Origin: CAWUKT01 sp041565275 | Lineage (GTDB): Bacteria > Bacteroidota > Bacteroidia > J057 > JADKCL01 | DNA length: 64,000 nt | Assembly: GCA_041565275.1 (NCBI GenBank) | Contig: JBFGVE010000002.1 | Location: forward strand, 1 to 64,000 | Reading direction: 5' to 3' | Part shown: positions 17,866-26,095 of the stretch, piece by piece | How positions within the stretch are numbered: the stretch's first letter is position 1 | How the letters are laid out: each line of letters begins with the position of its first letter | Notes under the pieces: model-generated | The model's database searches: none | The model's input: the letters and a program-made list of their open reading frames with translations, nothing else | Told to the model about the DNA's origin: nothing | Made by a program: the position numbers and the translations under genes

Positions 17866-19157
17866 CGCTTGATTAAATGTTTTGTATAGTCACCAGATTC
17901 CGCATGTAATTTGAGCAGGTAGTTTCCTGCTGAGAGGTTACTTAGATCAAGCTCGGTGATTACCTTCACTTCCGAAGTGAAAAAGACACAATTCCCGGAA
18001 AAGGAGTAGATCCTTATAGAGAGGGGTAAGTCATTCAGACGACTTGCATCTATTGTTACCTGATCCGTGAAGGGGTTGGGATAGGATTTAACAATTACCT
18101 CGTCTGAGAACAAATCACTGGAACCAGTGGCGAGGCGCCCATCTACGTCAAAGGCTTCAGGTGAGACTCCTACTGCCACGGAATCTATCAGAATTCCGGA
18201 GGAATTATACCGGTAAATACTCCCCCAGGTACTGTAATCGGTTGCAGACAGATAAAATTCTATGTTCTGGGTATCCATGGCACTTCCGGCCCAAGGCCCG
18301 GGGATCATAGGTGTATTGCTGAGTGCATAGGGATTTGATCCTTCGATCTCAACACTGTTAAAAGCTCCGTCAAACATACCGTAGAGGGTATTGCCAACCA
18401 GGGTTGTAGCGCCGTTGAAGCCGATAGGGTAGGGTACTGTGGTGGAAATTGCGGTGCGTGCTCCGAGTGGAATCTGGGAAATAACTCCGGTAGTACTGCC
18501 AAAACTGAGGGAACTCAGAGTGTAGAGCATACTGTCACCTGGGCGGAAGAAAATGTCAGTGACAGATTCTCCCAGTGAGTCAAGGTTAATTTCGGTGATG
18601 AGCGTGCTGTTGTTCAGGTTGATCAGGGCAACTTTACCCGTTGTACTACCGAATCCACCAGGGACGGTCACATAGGCAGTGTCATTGACCACAACTACTC
18701 CTTCGCATTGGCCGGAAATGTTTTGTACAGCAGCAACTTCGCTGAGGTCAGACTGGTTGAAGATCCGTACGTAGTCAGAGTTAACGGGAAACCCACAAGC
18801 CGCAACAAGGGCGGCCTGGTTCGGAGCAGTGGTAATGGATCGAACTCCGGGAGCAGGTACAGACGACATTCGGGTATAAGTGTCGATGTTATACTTCAGG
18901 ATCATACCGTCAGCGGCAACATATGCGTACTGGCCGTCGACCAGCACATCCTGTACTGAGCTAACCTCAATTGTATCAAAAATGAAGTAACTGCCGGTAA
19001 CAAGGTTCCAGGCAGCAACCGTAGCTGCATCAGTTGTGTCTGCAAAATCTCCTCCGTTGGCGATGATCAACTGCCTTGAAGGTTGGGCCAGTGACAGCAG
19101 CGGAATGAAGAAAGCACTAAAGAATGCGAATCCGATAAGAATAGAAGAAAACCTCAT
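17862..19157 (-). CDS. T9SS-exported beta-propeller protein, first gene of the cobalamin operon
   Basis: Protein of 431 residues: signal peptide (ends LSLAQ), a propeller of YncE/DUF5074 type (~27-345; for example ILKYNIDTYTRMSSVPAPG and VALINLNNSTLITEINLDSL), then a T9SS type A sorting domain from YPNPF (near residue 356) to HLIKR. The export route should place it on the cell surface or in the medium. Its start lies ~125 bases downstream of a cobalamin riboswitch B12 box, so it is the gene most directly under B12 control. By analogy with BtuG it is a candidate corrinoid binder, secreted by T9SS rather than anchored by lipid; that role is inference. Confidence 0.82.
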   Translation of the reverse strand: MRFSSILIGFAFFSAFFIPLLSLAQPSRQLIIANGGDFADTTDAATVAAWNLVTGSYFIFDTIEVSSVQDVLVDGQYAYVAADGMILKYNIDTYTRMSSVPAPGVRSITTAPNQAALVAACGFPVNSDYVRIFNQSDLSEVAAVQNISGQCEGVVVVNDTAYVTVPGGFGSTTGKVALINLNNSTLITEINLDSLGESVTDIFFRPGDSMLYTLSSLSFGSTTGVISQIPLGARTAISTTVPYPIGFNGATTLVGNTLYGMFDGAFNSVEIEGSNPYALSNTPMIPGPWAGSAMDTQNIEFYLSATDYSTWGSIYRYNSSGILIDSVAVGVSPEAFDVDGRLATGSSDLFSDEVIVKSYPNPFTDQVTIDASRLNDLPLSIRIYSFSGNCVFFTSEVKVITELDLSNLSAGNYLLKLHAESGDYTKHLIKR

Positions 19158-19274
19158 AGCGTTAAATTAGGCTAACAATGAATACCATGAGCTTTGGATG
19201 TGAAATGAGGTGACAAGTCGGAAAACCTGTACCCGCATTTTCATGATAACTTTTCACCCGAAAGCCCTGAAACT

Positions 19275-19460
19275 ATGCAAAAGGCAGGTCTTCTGGCTTC
19301 CCAAACTCTGGTACCTTCCCATTCGGACATGAACAGTGGTTTTGACCAGATCCCGACCTGGATCGGGTGGGTTACAGCAGCGGGGACTGCTCCGGAATTA
19401 CACCGGATTCCCTTTTAATCCCAGGTCGTCGGACCCGGAAACCTATGCGGCACGAAAGTA
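19275..19460 (-). promoter_or_regulatory. Cobalamin (adenosylcobalamin-type) riboswitch
   Basis: Read on the minus strand, the region contains the canonical blocks in order: GGGAATCCGGTG-TAATTCCGG, then CAGTCCCCGCTGCTGTAACC, then GAATGGGAAGG, then the B12 box AGCCAGAAGACCTGCC (19283-19298). Cobalamin binding normally represses the downstream genes. The next gene on that strand starts at 19157, leaving ~125 bases for the expression platform. No strong hairpin with a T-run was seen there, so the control mechanism (termination or ribosome-site masking) is open. Confidence 0.97.
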
Positions 19461-19519
19461 GGGATTATTCTCAACAAATCTTGTATTTTCGCGTTATAAC
19501 ATGGAATTGATCTGAATAA

Positions 19520-20017
19520 ATGATACATCGATTTGCATTCATCCTGTTATTGCCCATTTACTTTGGTCAGATTTCAGTGGCCCAGCCGCTGATCAGGGTT
19601 ATCAAGTTTCCGGATCTGGAATCCTACTTCGATCGGGAGAATGACACTCTCTATGTGATCAACTTTTGGGCTACTTGGTGCCGCCCCTGCGTGGCTGAGC
19701 TTCCCTTCTTCGATGATGCGGCAGAAAAGTATGCGGAAGATCAGGTTCAGGTATTACTCGTGAGTCTTGATTTTGTGGATGAAATCGATGGTAGAGTGGC
19801 AGAGTACATTGCCCGCAGGGAACCCCAGTCTCCTATTTTGTTATTGGATGAACTCAACGCCAATTCCTGGATCGACAAAGTTGCTGCTGAATGGACAGGC
19901 GCGATCCCAGCGACTATTTTCGTCAATAAAAAACAAGGTATTCGGGAGTTTCACCAAGGTGATTATACCCGGCAAGAATTATTTAAAAAGTTAGAAGAAT
20001 TAATCCACAAGCCATGA
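19520..20017 (+). CDS. TlpA-like exported thiol-disulfide oxidoreductase
   Basis: Protein of 165 residues. Residues 1-22 form a signal peptide (ends ISVAQ). The thioredoxin-fold core starts LYVINFWATWCRPC with the redox pair C54/C57 and contains the cis-Pro segment AIPATIFV. Such proteins reduce disulfides in the periplasm, for instance in cytochrome c maturation. It is divergent from the cobalamin operon across the riboswitch region and overlaps the next gene by four bases (ATGA), so the two are one transcript. The specific partner is unknown. Confidence 0.88.
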   Translation: MIHRFAFILLLPIYFGQISVAQPLIRVIKFPDLESYFDRENDTLYVINFWATWCRPCVAELPFFDDAAEKYAEDQVQVLLVSLDFVDEIDGRVAEYIARREPQSPILLLDELNANSWIDKVAAEWTGAIPATIFVNKKQGIREFHQGDYTRQELFKKLEELIHKP

Positions 20018-20640
20018 AAAAATTAGTTATTGTATTTACTCTTGCAATGCTTTCATGCGTATTTCTTTATCAGGCCCATGCCCAGACTGATAAAGCACTG
20101 ATCGGAGAGAAGGCCCCCACATTTAATCTGAAAAATATAGACGGTAGTATGGTTAGCCTTGATGACTATACCGGATCCGAAGGTGTAATATTAATCTTTA
20201 CCTGTAACCACTGCCCTTACAGCAAACTGTACGAAGACCGCATCAATGAACTAGACGACACACATAGAGGACAGGGGTTCCCAGTGGTCGCCATTAACCC
20301 CAATGACCCCATTGCCTATCCTGAAGACAGCTATGAGAATATGATCGCTCGAGCTAATGAAAAATCATTTAGCTTCCCTTACCTATTTGACGAAACCCAG
20401 GAAGTTGCAACTGCTTATGGTGCTGCCCGAACTCCTCATGCTTATGTGTTGGTCCGAGATAAAGAGAGTGAACAATTCTATGTTCGCTATGTGGGTGCCA
20501 TCGATGATAACCCCAAGGATCCAGATGCAGTTCAGGATAAGTTTATTGAACAAGCGATCACGGATATCAAGAGTGATAGTGCTGTTTCAAATGAGTACAC
20601 CAAGGCAATAGGTTGCTCGATCAAATGGAAGGAAAACTAA
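20014..20640 (+). CDS. Exported thioredoxin/redoxin-fold protein
   Basis: Protein of 208 residues with a signal peptide (ends QAHAQ) and an AhpC/TSA-like redoxin domain. LIGEKAPTFNLKNIDG is the usual redoxin start, and the redox centre is FTCNHCPYSKLYEDR with C64/C67. TPHAYVL is the cis-Pro region. This CxxCPY version is widespread in Bacteroidota as a thioredoxin family protein of unknown substrate. It is the second gene of a two-gene operon with the TlpA-like protein, which suggests a shared role in periplasmic thiol chemistry. Confidence 0.85.
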   Translation: MKKLVIVFTLAMLSCVFLYQAHAQTDKALIGEKAPTFNLKNIDGSMVSLDDYTGSEGVILIFTCNHCPYSKLYEDRINELDDTHRGQGFPVVAINPNDPIAYPEDSYENMIARANEKSFSFPYLFDETQEVATAYGAARTPHAYVLVRDKESEQFYVRYVGAIDDNPKDPDAVQDKFIEQAITDIKSDSAVSNEYTKAIGCSIKWKEN

Positions 20641-20708
20641 TGGACATTTTACCATTAAACGTCCTAATTAATAAAAAACTCTCGTCCAGTAATTTAAAAC
20701 CCCTCCTC

Positions 20709-21584
20709 CTATTCATGTAAGAGTTTCAATAAATATTCCCCGTATCCACTTTTGATCAGCGGCTTAGCTACCTCTCGTAATTGGTCGTCGTCGATGAAAC
20801 CCATTCTCCAGGAAACCTCTTCGATACAGCCAACCTTGAGCCCCTGTCGCTTCTCGATGATTTGTACAAAATTCCCGGCATCTATCAATGAATCATGAGT
20901 TCCGGTATCTAGCCAAGCCGTACCCCGACTGAGAATTGAGACTTTTAGTTTTCTGTTTTTCAGGAAAACGCGGTTCACATCTGTGATCTCCAATTCACCT
21001 CTAGAAGAGGGCTTGAGCTCTTTAACAATGTCAATTACAGAGTTGTCATAAAAATAGATTCCCGGCACTGCAAAGGATGACTTGGGCCGCTCAGGTTTTT
21101 CTTCGATGGATAATGCTTCACCATTTTCAGCAAATTCCACTACACCATAACGTGCAGGGTCAGATACGTGGTAGGCGAATACCATTCCACCACCTTCTTC
21201 GCGAATCGTCCGTGAACCCTCCTGCAGGGTTTTAATCAATTCCGTACCGTAGAAGATATTGTCACCAAGGATCAAGGCCACATCATCCGCTCCTACAAAA
21301 TCTGCCCCGATGATAAATGCCTGCGCCAACCCTTCTGGGCTGGGCTGGACCGCATATTCGATCCGCATCCCCAGGTTGGCTCCGTCGCCAAGTAACTGGC
21401 GGAACAAATCCGTATGTTCGGGAGTAGAGATGATTAACAATTCACGAATCCCAGCCATCATCATGGTTGAAAGGGGGTAGTAGATCATTGGCTTGTCGTA
21501 AACTGGCATGAGTTGCTTACTTACCGCAATGGTCAATGGATACAAACGGGTGCCGGAACCGCCAGCAAGGATGATGCCTCTCAT
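20709..21584 (-). CDS. rfbA: Glucose-1-phosphate thymidylyltransferase
   Basis: Protein of 291 residues, the standard length. It makes dTDP-glucose from glucose 1-phosphate and dTTP, the first step to dTDP-rhamnose and related sugars. MRGIILAGGSGTRLYPLT is the nucleotide-binding loop, followed by SKQLMPVYDKPMIYYPLS; the sugar-binding IEEKPERPKSS and WLDTGTHDSL are present. I use the ATG at 21584. The frame stays open to an ATG at 21686, but those 34 extra residues are not conserved and overlap the divergent gene. rfbC lies 1.6 kb away on the same strand; rfbB and rfbD are not in the window. Confidence 0.95.
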   Translation of the reverse strand: MRGIILAGGSGTRLYPLTIAVSKQLMPVYDKPMIYYPLSTMMMAGIRELLIISTPEHTDLFRQLLGDGANLGMRIEYAVQPSPEGLAQAFIIGADFVGADDVALILGDNIFYGTELIKTLQEGSRTIREEGGGMVFAYHVSDPARYGVVEFAENGEALSIEEKPERPKSSFAVPGIYFYDNSVIDIVKELKPSSRGELEITDVNRVFLKNRKLKVSILSRGTAWLDTGTHDSLIDAGNFVQIIEKRQGLKVGCIEEVSWRMGFIDDDQLREVAKPLIKSGYGEYLLKLLHE

Positions 21585-21625
21585 GTAAATTTTATTAAGA
21601 TTGTGAGTCTTTGGCAGCAAATTCC

Positions 21626-21633
21626 TACTTTTG
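21626..21633 (+). promoter_or_regulatory. Possible Bacteroidota -7 promoter box
   Basis: TACTTTTG matches the TAnnTTTG -7 consensus and lies 32 bases before the ATG at 21666. A TTTG at 21610-21613 is too close to be a standard -33 element, so support is partial. Confidence 0.35.
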
Positions 21634-21665
21634 AAGCGAAAAAGAAAATATGATTTGGCCTTGCT

Positions 21666-23153
21666 ATGAAAAGAAAGATTTTCCACGTACTCTGGATTCT
21701 GCTCATCCTTGGAGGACTGGGAATCTCACTGGCCTGGCTGTTCGTCCCCGACTTCAGCTTGATGGTCGGTCGCCGTTACCGAATGTATTTCGAGGGAAAT
21801 ACCTATCCGGTGACCTATTTGCAAGCCACCCCTTTTGGCGATTCTATTTTTCTTTCCTGGGAAAACCCCGACGACAGCCGCTTTGACCATACGGAAATCT
21901 ATTATTCTGCCAAGGTAGTACCGGACCGGGATGACTACCAAAAGCCACAAAGCGGTTCGGCAGTTGACTCCAATAGTGAAGATCCTATCGCAAAAGATCC
22001 CAATGGTGGTAATCTCAAAGAATCTCAGAACGGTGACGATAAATCAAGGGTCATCAAGCTGAAAACCCTGGACAAAAAAACCTCTTATATGTGGTTCAAG
22101 CCACCCGGTGGCAACAAAGGTAAAAATGCCTTTTTTACAGCCTACACGGTAGATGGAAACAGTCAATTTTCAGTTGGTGTCACCGATAAAATCGAACGCA
22201 ATGGCCAGGGATCAACCTCAGAGAACCCCGACCAAACCTCGAATGCAGGAACGGATTCCGGTTACTCCATTGCAGACATGAATCCAAACTCAACAATTGA
22301 AGGAACCGTATCACACCACTCAATGCCTAATGGTGTCTTCACCTATTGGTACGAATTCAAAAGCGTCTTTTTTAACCTTCCGTATTTCATTCTGGAAAAT
22401 GACCAATTGAAGTGTTGGTTTGCCAACGGCACCCTCTTTGCTATTGAGCACAAAACCGCTGACCTCCGCCCCGAATACAACCCATTTGGCCCGATCTATT
22501 CTTTCACCAACAGCATGGACACCTGGGAAGTGGTTGCCCCTGAAGTTTCCTACCCTGTCTTCTGCCTTCCCTCCGAAATGTTTGAGGGCAGTGACAGCAC
22601 ATGGATTGAAACCTACACCGACAGTAATTCCATTACTTTCACCCGCCACCGTTCCTTCGAAGGGGCATTTGCCCGGATGACCTATACCCTTGACTCCACC
22701 CGGCTCAAAGTATCCCTTTTGCCCCTCAACGATTCCAAATACTACGTCCGTTTCAACACCATCGGCAATCCCAACTTCAAAGCCATTACCCACTGGGAGG
22801 CCAGGCAGGTACTAGGATCAGTTGAAGAAGATGGAAATGAGGAAGCCCAGATTGCGGCCGCAGAAGCTCATACCCCCGACCAATTCTACAAGCATCAAGA
22901 CAAAGTCTTCAACGACGAATATCCTTACCTTAACTCCCGCACCTTTCTCCTTATGGGACCGCAAACCGAATTCCACCTCTACCACGGTGCACAGAAGCTC
23001 TACGTCCTTCGCGAAATCAAAGGGACCAAAGACTTTTTCTATAAGAATTGCTCAGGTGAGGAAAATTTCACTTTTGGGATGCAGTGGCCATATGAAAATT
23101 ATGTAGCGGCCATTGATCAGGAATTTTCGTTTGTGGTGGATGTGGTTTATTAG
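21666..23153 (+). CDS. Membrane-anchored protein of unknown function with a FN3-like region
   Basis: Protein of 495 residues. One membrane segment (~7-28) anchors a large extracytoplasmic part. Residues ~45-180 follow a fibronectin type III-like pattern (SIFLSWENPDDSRFDHTEIYY, later FFTAYTVDG) interrupted by a hydrophilic Asp/Ser/Asn-rich insert (~95-125). The remaining ~300 residues are strand-rich with no motif I recognise. It sits on the plus strand between rfbC and rfbA, which are both on the minus strand, so it interrupts the sugar cluster. No function can be assigned; a role in surface polysaccharide is only suggested by position. Confidence 0.7.
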   Translation: MKRKIFHVLWILLILGGLGISLAWLFVPDFSLMVGRRYRMYFEGNTYPVTYLQATPFGDSIFLSWENPDDSRFDHTEIYYSAKVVPDRDDYQKPQSGSAVDSNSEDPIAKDPNGGNLKESQNGDDKSRVIKLKTLDKKTSYMWFKPPGGNKGKNAFFTAYTVDGNSQFSVGVTDKIERNGQGSTSENPDQTSNAGTDSGYSIADMNPNSTIEGTVSHHSMPNGVFTYWYEFKSVFFNLPYFILENDQLKCWFANGTLFAIEHKTADLRPEYNPFGPIYSFTNSMDTWEVVAPEVSYPVFCLPSEMFEGSDSTWIETYTDSNSITFTRHRSFEGAFARMTYTLDSTRLKVSLLPLNDSKYYVRFNTIGNPNFKAITHWEARQVLGSVEEDGNEEAQIAAAEAHTPDQFYKHQDKVFNDEYPYLNSRTFLLMGPQTEFHLYHGAQKLYVLREIKGTKDFFYKNCSGEENFTFGMQWPYENYVAAIDQEFSFVVDVVY

Positions 23154-23188
23154 GGGGAGAAAATGCTCATTATTATGGGAAAACGCGA

Positions 23189-23740
23189 TCAGGTAAAAGG
23201 ACTCTCAAACTCGGCAAACGGAGCATAGGCCTTATCCTTCTCGGACAGGACAGGTTCAGCTATCTCCCAATCAATCCCCAGAGCGGGATCGTTCCACATC
23301 AGCCCGCCTTCGGATTCCCGATTGTAGATATTGGTACACTTGTAGCAGAAGAGGCAGGTGTCACTGAGGACGGCAAAACCATGGGCAAAGCCTGGAGGCA
23401 TCCAGAACATCCGGTGGTTCTCCCCGCTCAAGCGCACACTCCAATGCTGACCATAAGTCGGCGAACCCCGGCGGATGTCTACCGCCACATCAATCGCTTC
23501 CCCTTGCAGCGCAGCGACCAGCTTGCCCTGGGAGTATGGCGGTGCCTGAAAATGAAGTCCCCGCAAAATGTTTTTTTCGGAATAGGAGACATTGTCCTGA
23601 ACGAAGTTTAGGTCAAGCCCAATCTTTAGGAAGGAATTCGCATTGTAAGTTTCCTTGAAGAATCCACGGTGGTCACCGAATACATCCGGCTCGATGATCA
23701 GGAGGCCTTCTATTCCTGTCTCAATACGCTTGAACCCCAT
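23189..23740 (-). CDS. rfbC: dTDP-4-dehydrorhamnose 3,5-epimerase
   Basis: Protein of 183 residues with a single cupin fold. It epimerises dTDP-4-keto-6-deoxyglucose on the way to dTDP-L-rhamnose. EPDVFGDHRGFFKETYN is the family start, and NILRGLHFQ holds the catalytic His; WMPPGFAHGFAVLSDTCLFCYKCT includes the active-site Tyr. It overlaps the end of the decarboxylase gene by 20 bases and is the last gene of the minus-strand sugar operon. Confidence 0.95.
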   Translation of the reverse strand: MGFKRIETGIEGLLIIEPDVFGDHRGFFKETYNANSFLKIGLDLNFVQDNVSYSEKNILRGLHFQAPPYSQGKLVAALQGEAIDVAVDIRRGSPTYGQHWSVRLSGENHRMFWMPPGFAHGFAVLSDTCLFCYKCTNIYNRESEGGLMWNDPALGIDWEIAEPVLSEKDKAYAPFAEFESPFT

Positions 23741-24686
23741 GCATAGACCTTTTGAAGTATTTGACTGTGGTTTTCAATCCCTCCTGACGAGAGATTTTGG
23801 GTTCCCAGCCGAGCAACTTCCGGGCCAGGGTAATGTCCGGCTCCCGCACCTTGGGATCGTCTTCGGGCAATTCCTGAAAAGTGATTTTACTCTTTGATTC
23901 GGTCAGTGCCACGATCTCCCTGGCAAATTCGAGAATGGAAACCTCTTCCGGATTGCCAATGTTGACCGGCTCTGGCGAATCGCAGTGGAGCAAGCGGTAG
24001 ATGCCCTCCACCTGATCGGAAATGTAGCAAAAGCTGCGGGTCTGAGAACCGTCCCCAAAGACGGTAATGTCATCTCCATTCAAAGCTTGGCCAATGAAGG
24101 CCGGCAAAGCCCGACCATCATTGATCCTCATCCGGGGACCATAGGTGTTGAAGATGCGAACAATTCGCGTTTCCAGGTTGTGGTAACGGTGGTAGGCCAT
24201 GGTGATGGCCTCCATGAACCGCTTGGCTTCATCATAAACACCACGATATCCAATCGGATTTACATTGCCCCAATAGCTCTCCTTCTGGGGATGGACCAGG
24301 GGATCACCGTAGACCTCAGACGTAGAGGCGATCAGCATCCGCGCATTTTTAGCCTTGGCTAGTCCGAGGATTTTGTGGGTTCCCAGCGATCCTACCTTGA
24401 GGGTCTGGATAGGAAAGTTAAGGTAATCTTTGGGACTGGCCGGAGAGGCGAAATGCAAAATATAATCCAGGCTTCCAGCAACGTGGTTGAATTCGGTTAC
24501 ATCATGATGAATGAACTGAAAGTCCTTGTTGCCGAAATGGTGTTGAATATTTTCGAGGTTACCAGTGATGAGGTTGTCCATCACGATGACTTGAAAGCCC
24601 TCGTCAATGAACCTGTCAACCAAGTGCGAGCCTAGAAAACCAGCTCCTCCTGTGATCAAAATACGTCGCTTACGAATGGGATTCAT
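23721..24686 (-). CDS. UDP-glucuronate decarboxylase (UDP-xylose synthase)
   Basis: Protein of 321 residues, an extended short-chain dehydrogenase. It converts UDP-glucuronate to UDP-xylose using bound NAD+. The NAD loop GGAGFLGS lies at 13-20, ASPASPKDY near 80-88 is a block typical of this family, and the catalytic pair is Y151/K155 in YDEAKR, followed by RIFNTYGPRM. The stop of ugd lies three bases upstream, which makes the substrate supply chain UDP-Glc to UDP-GlcA to UDP-Xyl contiguous. Confidence 0.93.
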   Translation of the reverse strand: MNPIRKRRILITGGAGFLGSHLVDRFIDEGFQVIVMDNLITGNLENIQHHFGNKDFQFIHHDVTEFNHVAGSLDYILHFASPASPKDYLNFPIQTLKVGSLGTHKILGLAKAKNARMLIASTSEVYGDPLVHPQKESYWGNVNPIGYRGVYDEAKRFMEAITMAYHRYHNLETRIVRIFNTYGPRMRINDGRALPAFIGQALNGDDITVFGDGSQTRSFCYISDQVEGIYRLLHCDSPEPVNIGNPEEVSILEFAREIVALTESKSKITFQELPEDDPKVREPDITLARKLLGWEPKISRQEGLKTTVKYFKRSMHGVQAY

Positions 24687-24689
24687 TTT

Positions 24690-26033
24690 CTATTGCTCTT
24701 TGCTCACGCTGGTGCGATTAAGGGCATTGATAACACCCCGTCCGATTGTATTGTAGTAGAATCCACGCTCACGCATGTCATCCAGATCGTAAATATTGCG
24801 GCCGTCAAAAATGACGGGTTTATTTAGTAGAGACTTTATCTTGTCGAAGTCAGGGGTGCGAAATTCGTTCCATTCGGTCAAGATGAGCAAGGCATCTGCT
24901 CCTTCAAGTGCTTTGTAGCGATTATCTGCTAAGTCAACGGTGAGGTCGGTGTACTCTCGGATTTGCCACATTGCTTCGGGATCATAGGCCTTGACAATGG
25001 CACCCATTCTGGTGAGTTCCTCGATGATGGTCAAGGCCGGGGCTTCGCGGATATCATCGGTATTGGGCTTGAAAGCCAATCCCCAGACAGCAAAAGTATA
25101 TCCACTCAGGTCAGAGCCGTAATAGTTCTCAATTTTTTCGACAAGACGATGTTTTTGGGCATTGTTGACCTTCATTACGGCATCAAGAAGACGGAAATCG
25201 TATTGGTAAGCCTGTGCTGTTCTGTGAAGGGCTGAGACATCTTTTGGAAAGCAGGAACCGCCATAACCAATCCCGGCAAACAGAAACCGCTTACCGATAC
25301 GAGAGTCAGACCCGACCCCCCGACGTACCATGTCTACATCGGCACCGACCAACTCACAAAGATTTGCAATCTCATTCATAAAGGTGATTTTGGTGGCCAG
25401 CATAGAGTTGGCAGCATATTTGGTCAATTCGGAGGACCGCTCATCCATGAAGATAATGGGATTACCTGACATCAGGAAAGGCTTGTAGAGGCGTTTGAGT
25501 ATTTTGCGGGCCCGAGGGGAACGAGTTCCTACCACGACACGCTCAGGCTTCAAAAAGTCATTGACAGCTGCTCCTTCGCGGAGGAATTCGGGATTGGAAA
25601 CTACATCGAATTCAACCTGTGCGTGACGAGCAATGACCTCAGTTACTCTATCGGCCGTGCCAACCGGAACCGTGCTTTTGTTGACGATAACCCTGTAATC
25701 CTTGAGTATCTGGCCGATATCGTTAGCAACCGCAAGTAGGTGCCGGAGATCCGCAGAGCCGTCCTCCATAGGAGGAGTTGGTAATGCCAAAAAGATAACC
25801 TCTGCAAATTCTACCGCTTTTGCCAGATCATCCGTGAAGGTCAGGCGCCCCTCAGAAGTATTCCGTTCGAAGAGAACTTCCAAACCGGGTTCATAAATCG
25901 GAATTATCCCTGCGTGTAATTTGGCCAGTTTATCTTGGTTATTATCTACACAAATAACATCATTACCGGATTCAGCAAAACAGGTACCTCCTACCAATCC
26001 TACATATCCGGTTCCTACAAAAGCCACTTTCAT
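24690..26033 (-). CDS. ugd: UDP-glucose 6-dehydrogenase
   Basis: Protein of 447 residues. It oxidises UDP-glucose to UDP-glucuronate with two NAD+. The Rossmann loop VGTGYVGL is at the N-terminus; LPTPPMEDGSAD and NPEFLREG are family blocks; the catalytic Cys is C261 in GGSCFPKD; AFKPNTDD follows. It is followed three bases later by the decarboxylase that uses its product, with 62 bases to the upstream aminotransferase. Confidence 0.95.
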   Translation of the reverse strand: MKVAFVGTGYVGLVGGTCFAESGNDVICVDNNQDKLAKLHAGIIPIYEPGLEVLFERNTSEGRLTFTDDLAKAVEFAEVIFLALPTPPMEDGSADLRHLLAVANDIGQILKDYRVIVNKSTVPVGTADRVTEVIARHAQVEFDVVSNPEFLREGAAVNDFLKPERVVVGTRSPRARKILKRLYKPFLMSGNPIIFMDERSSELTKYAANSMLATKITFMNEIANLCELVGADVDMVRRGVGSDSRIGKRFLFAGIGYGGSCFPKDVSALHRTAQAYQYDFRLLDAVMKVNNAQKHRLVEKIENYYGSDLSGYTFAVWGLAFKPNTDDIREAPALTIIEELTRMGAIVKAYDPEAMWQIREYTDLTVDLADNRYKALEGADALLILTEWNEFRTPDFDKIKSLLNKPVIFDGRNIYDLDDMRERGFYYNTIGRGVINALNRTSVSKEQ

Positions 26034-26095
26034 TATGATTTGTTTTTAGTTTTCCTGGATTCACCAAGGTTTTTAATTCTGTCTAGCTTAGATGG

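Noticed and set aside
21585..21686. 34-residue N-terminal extension of rfbA
   Set aside because: RfbA proteins start at MRGIILAGG; the extension overlaps the promoter and start of the divergent gene.
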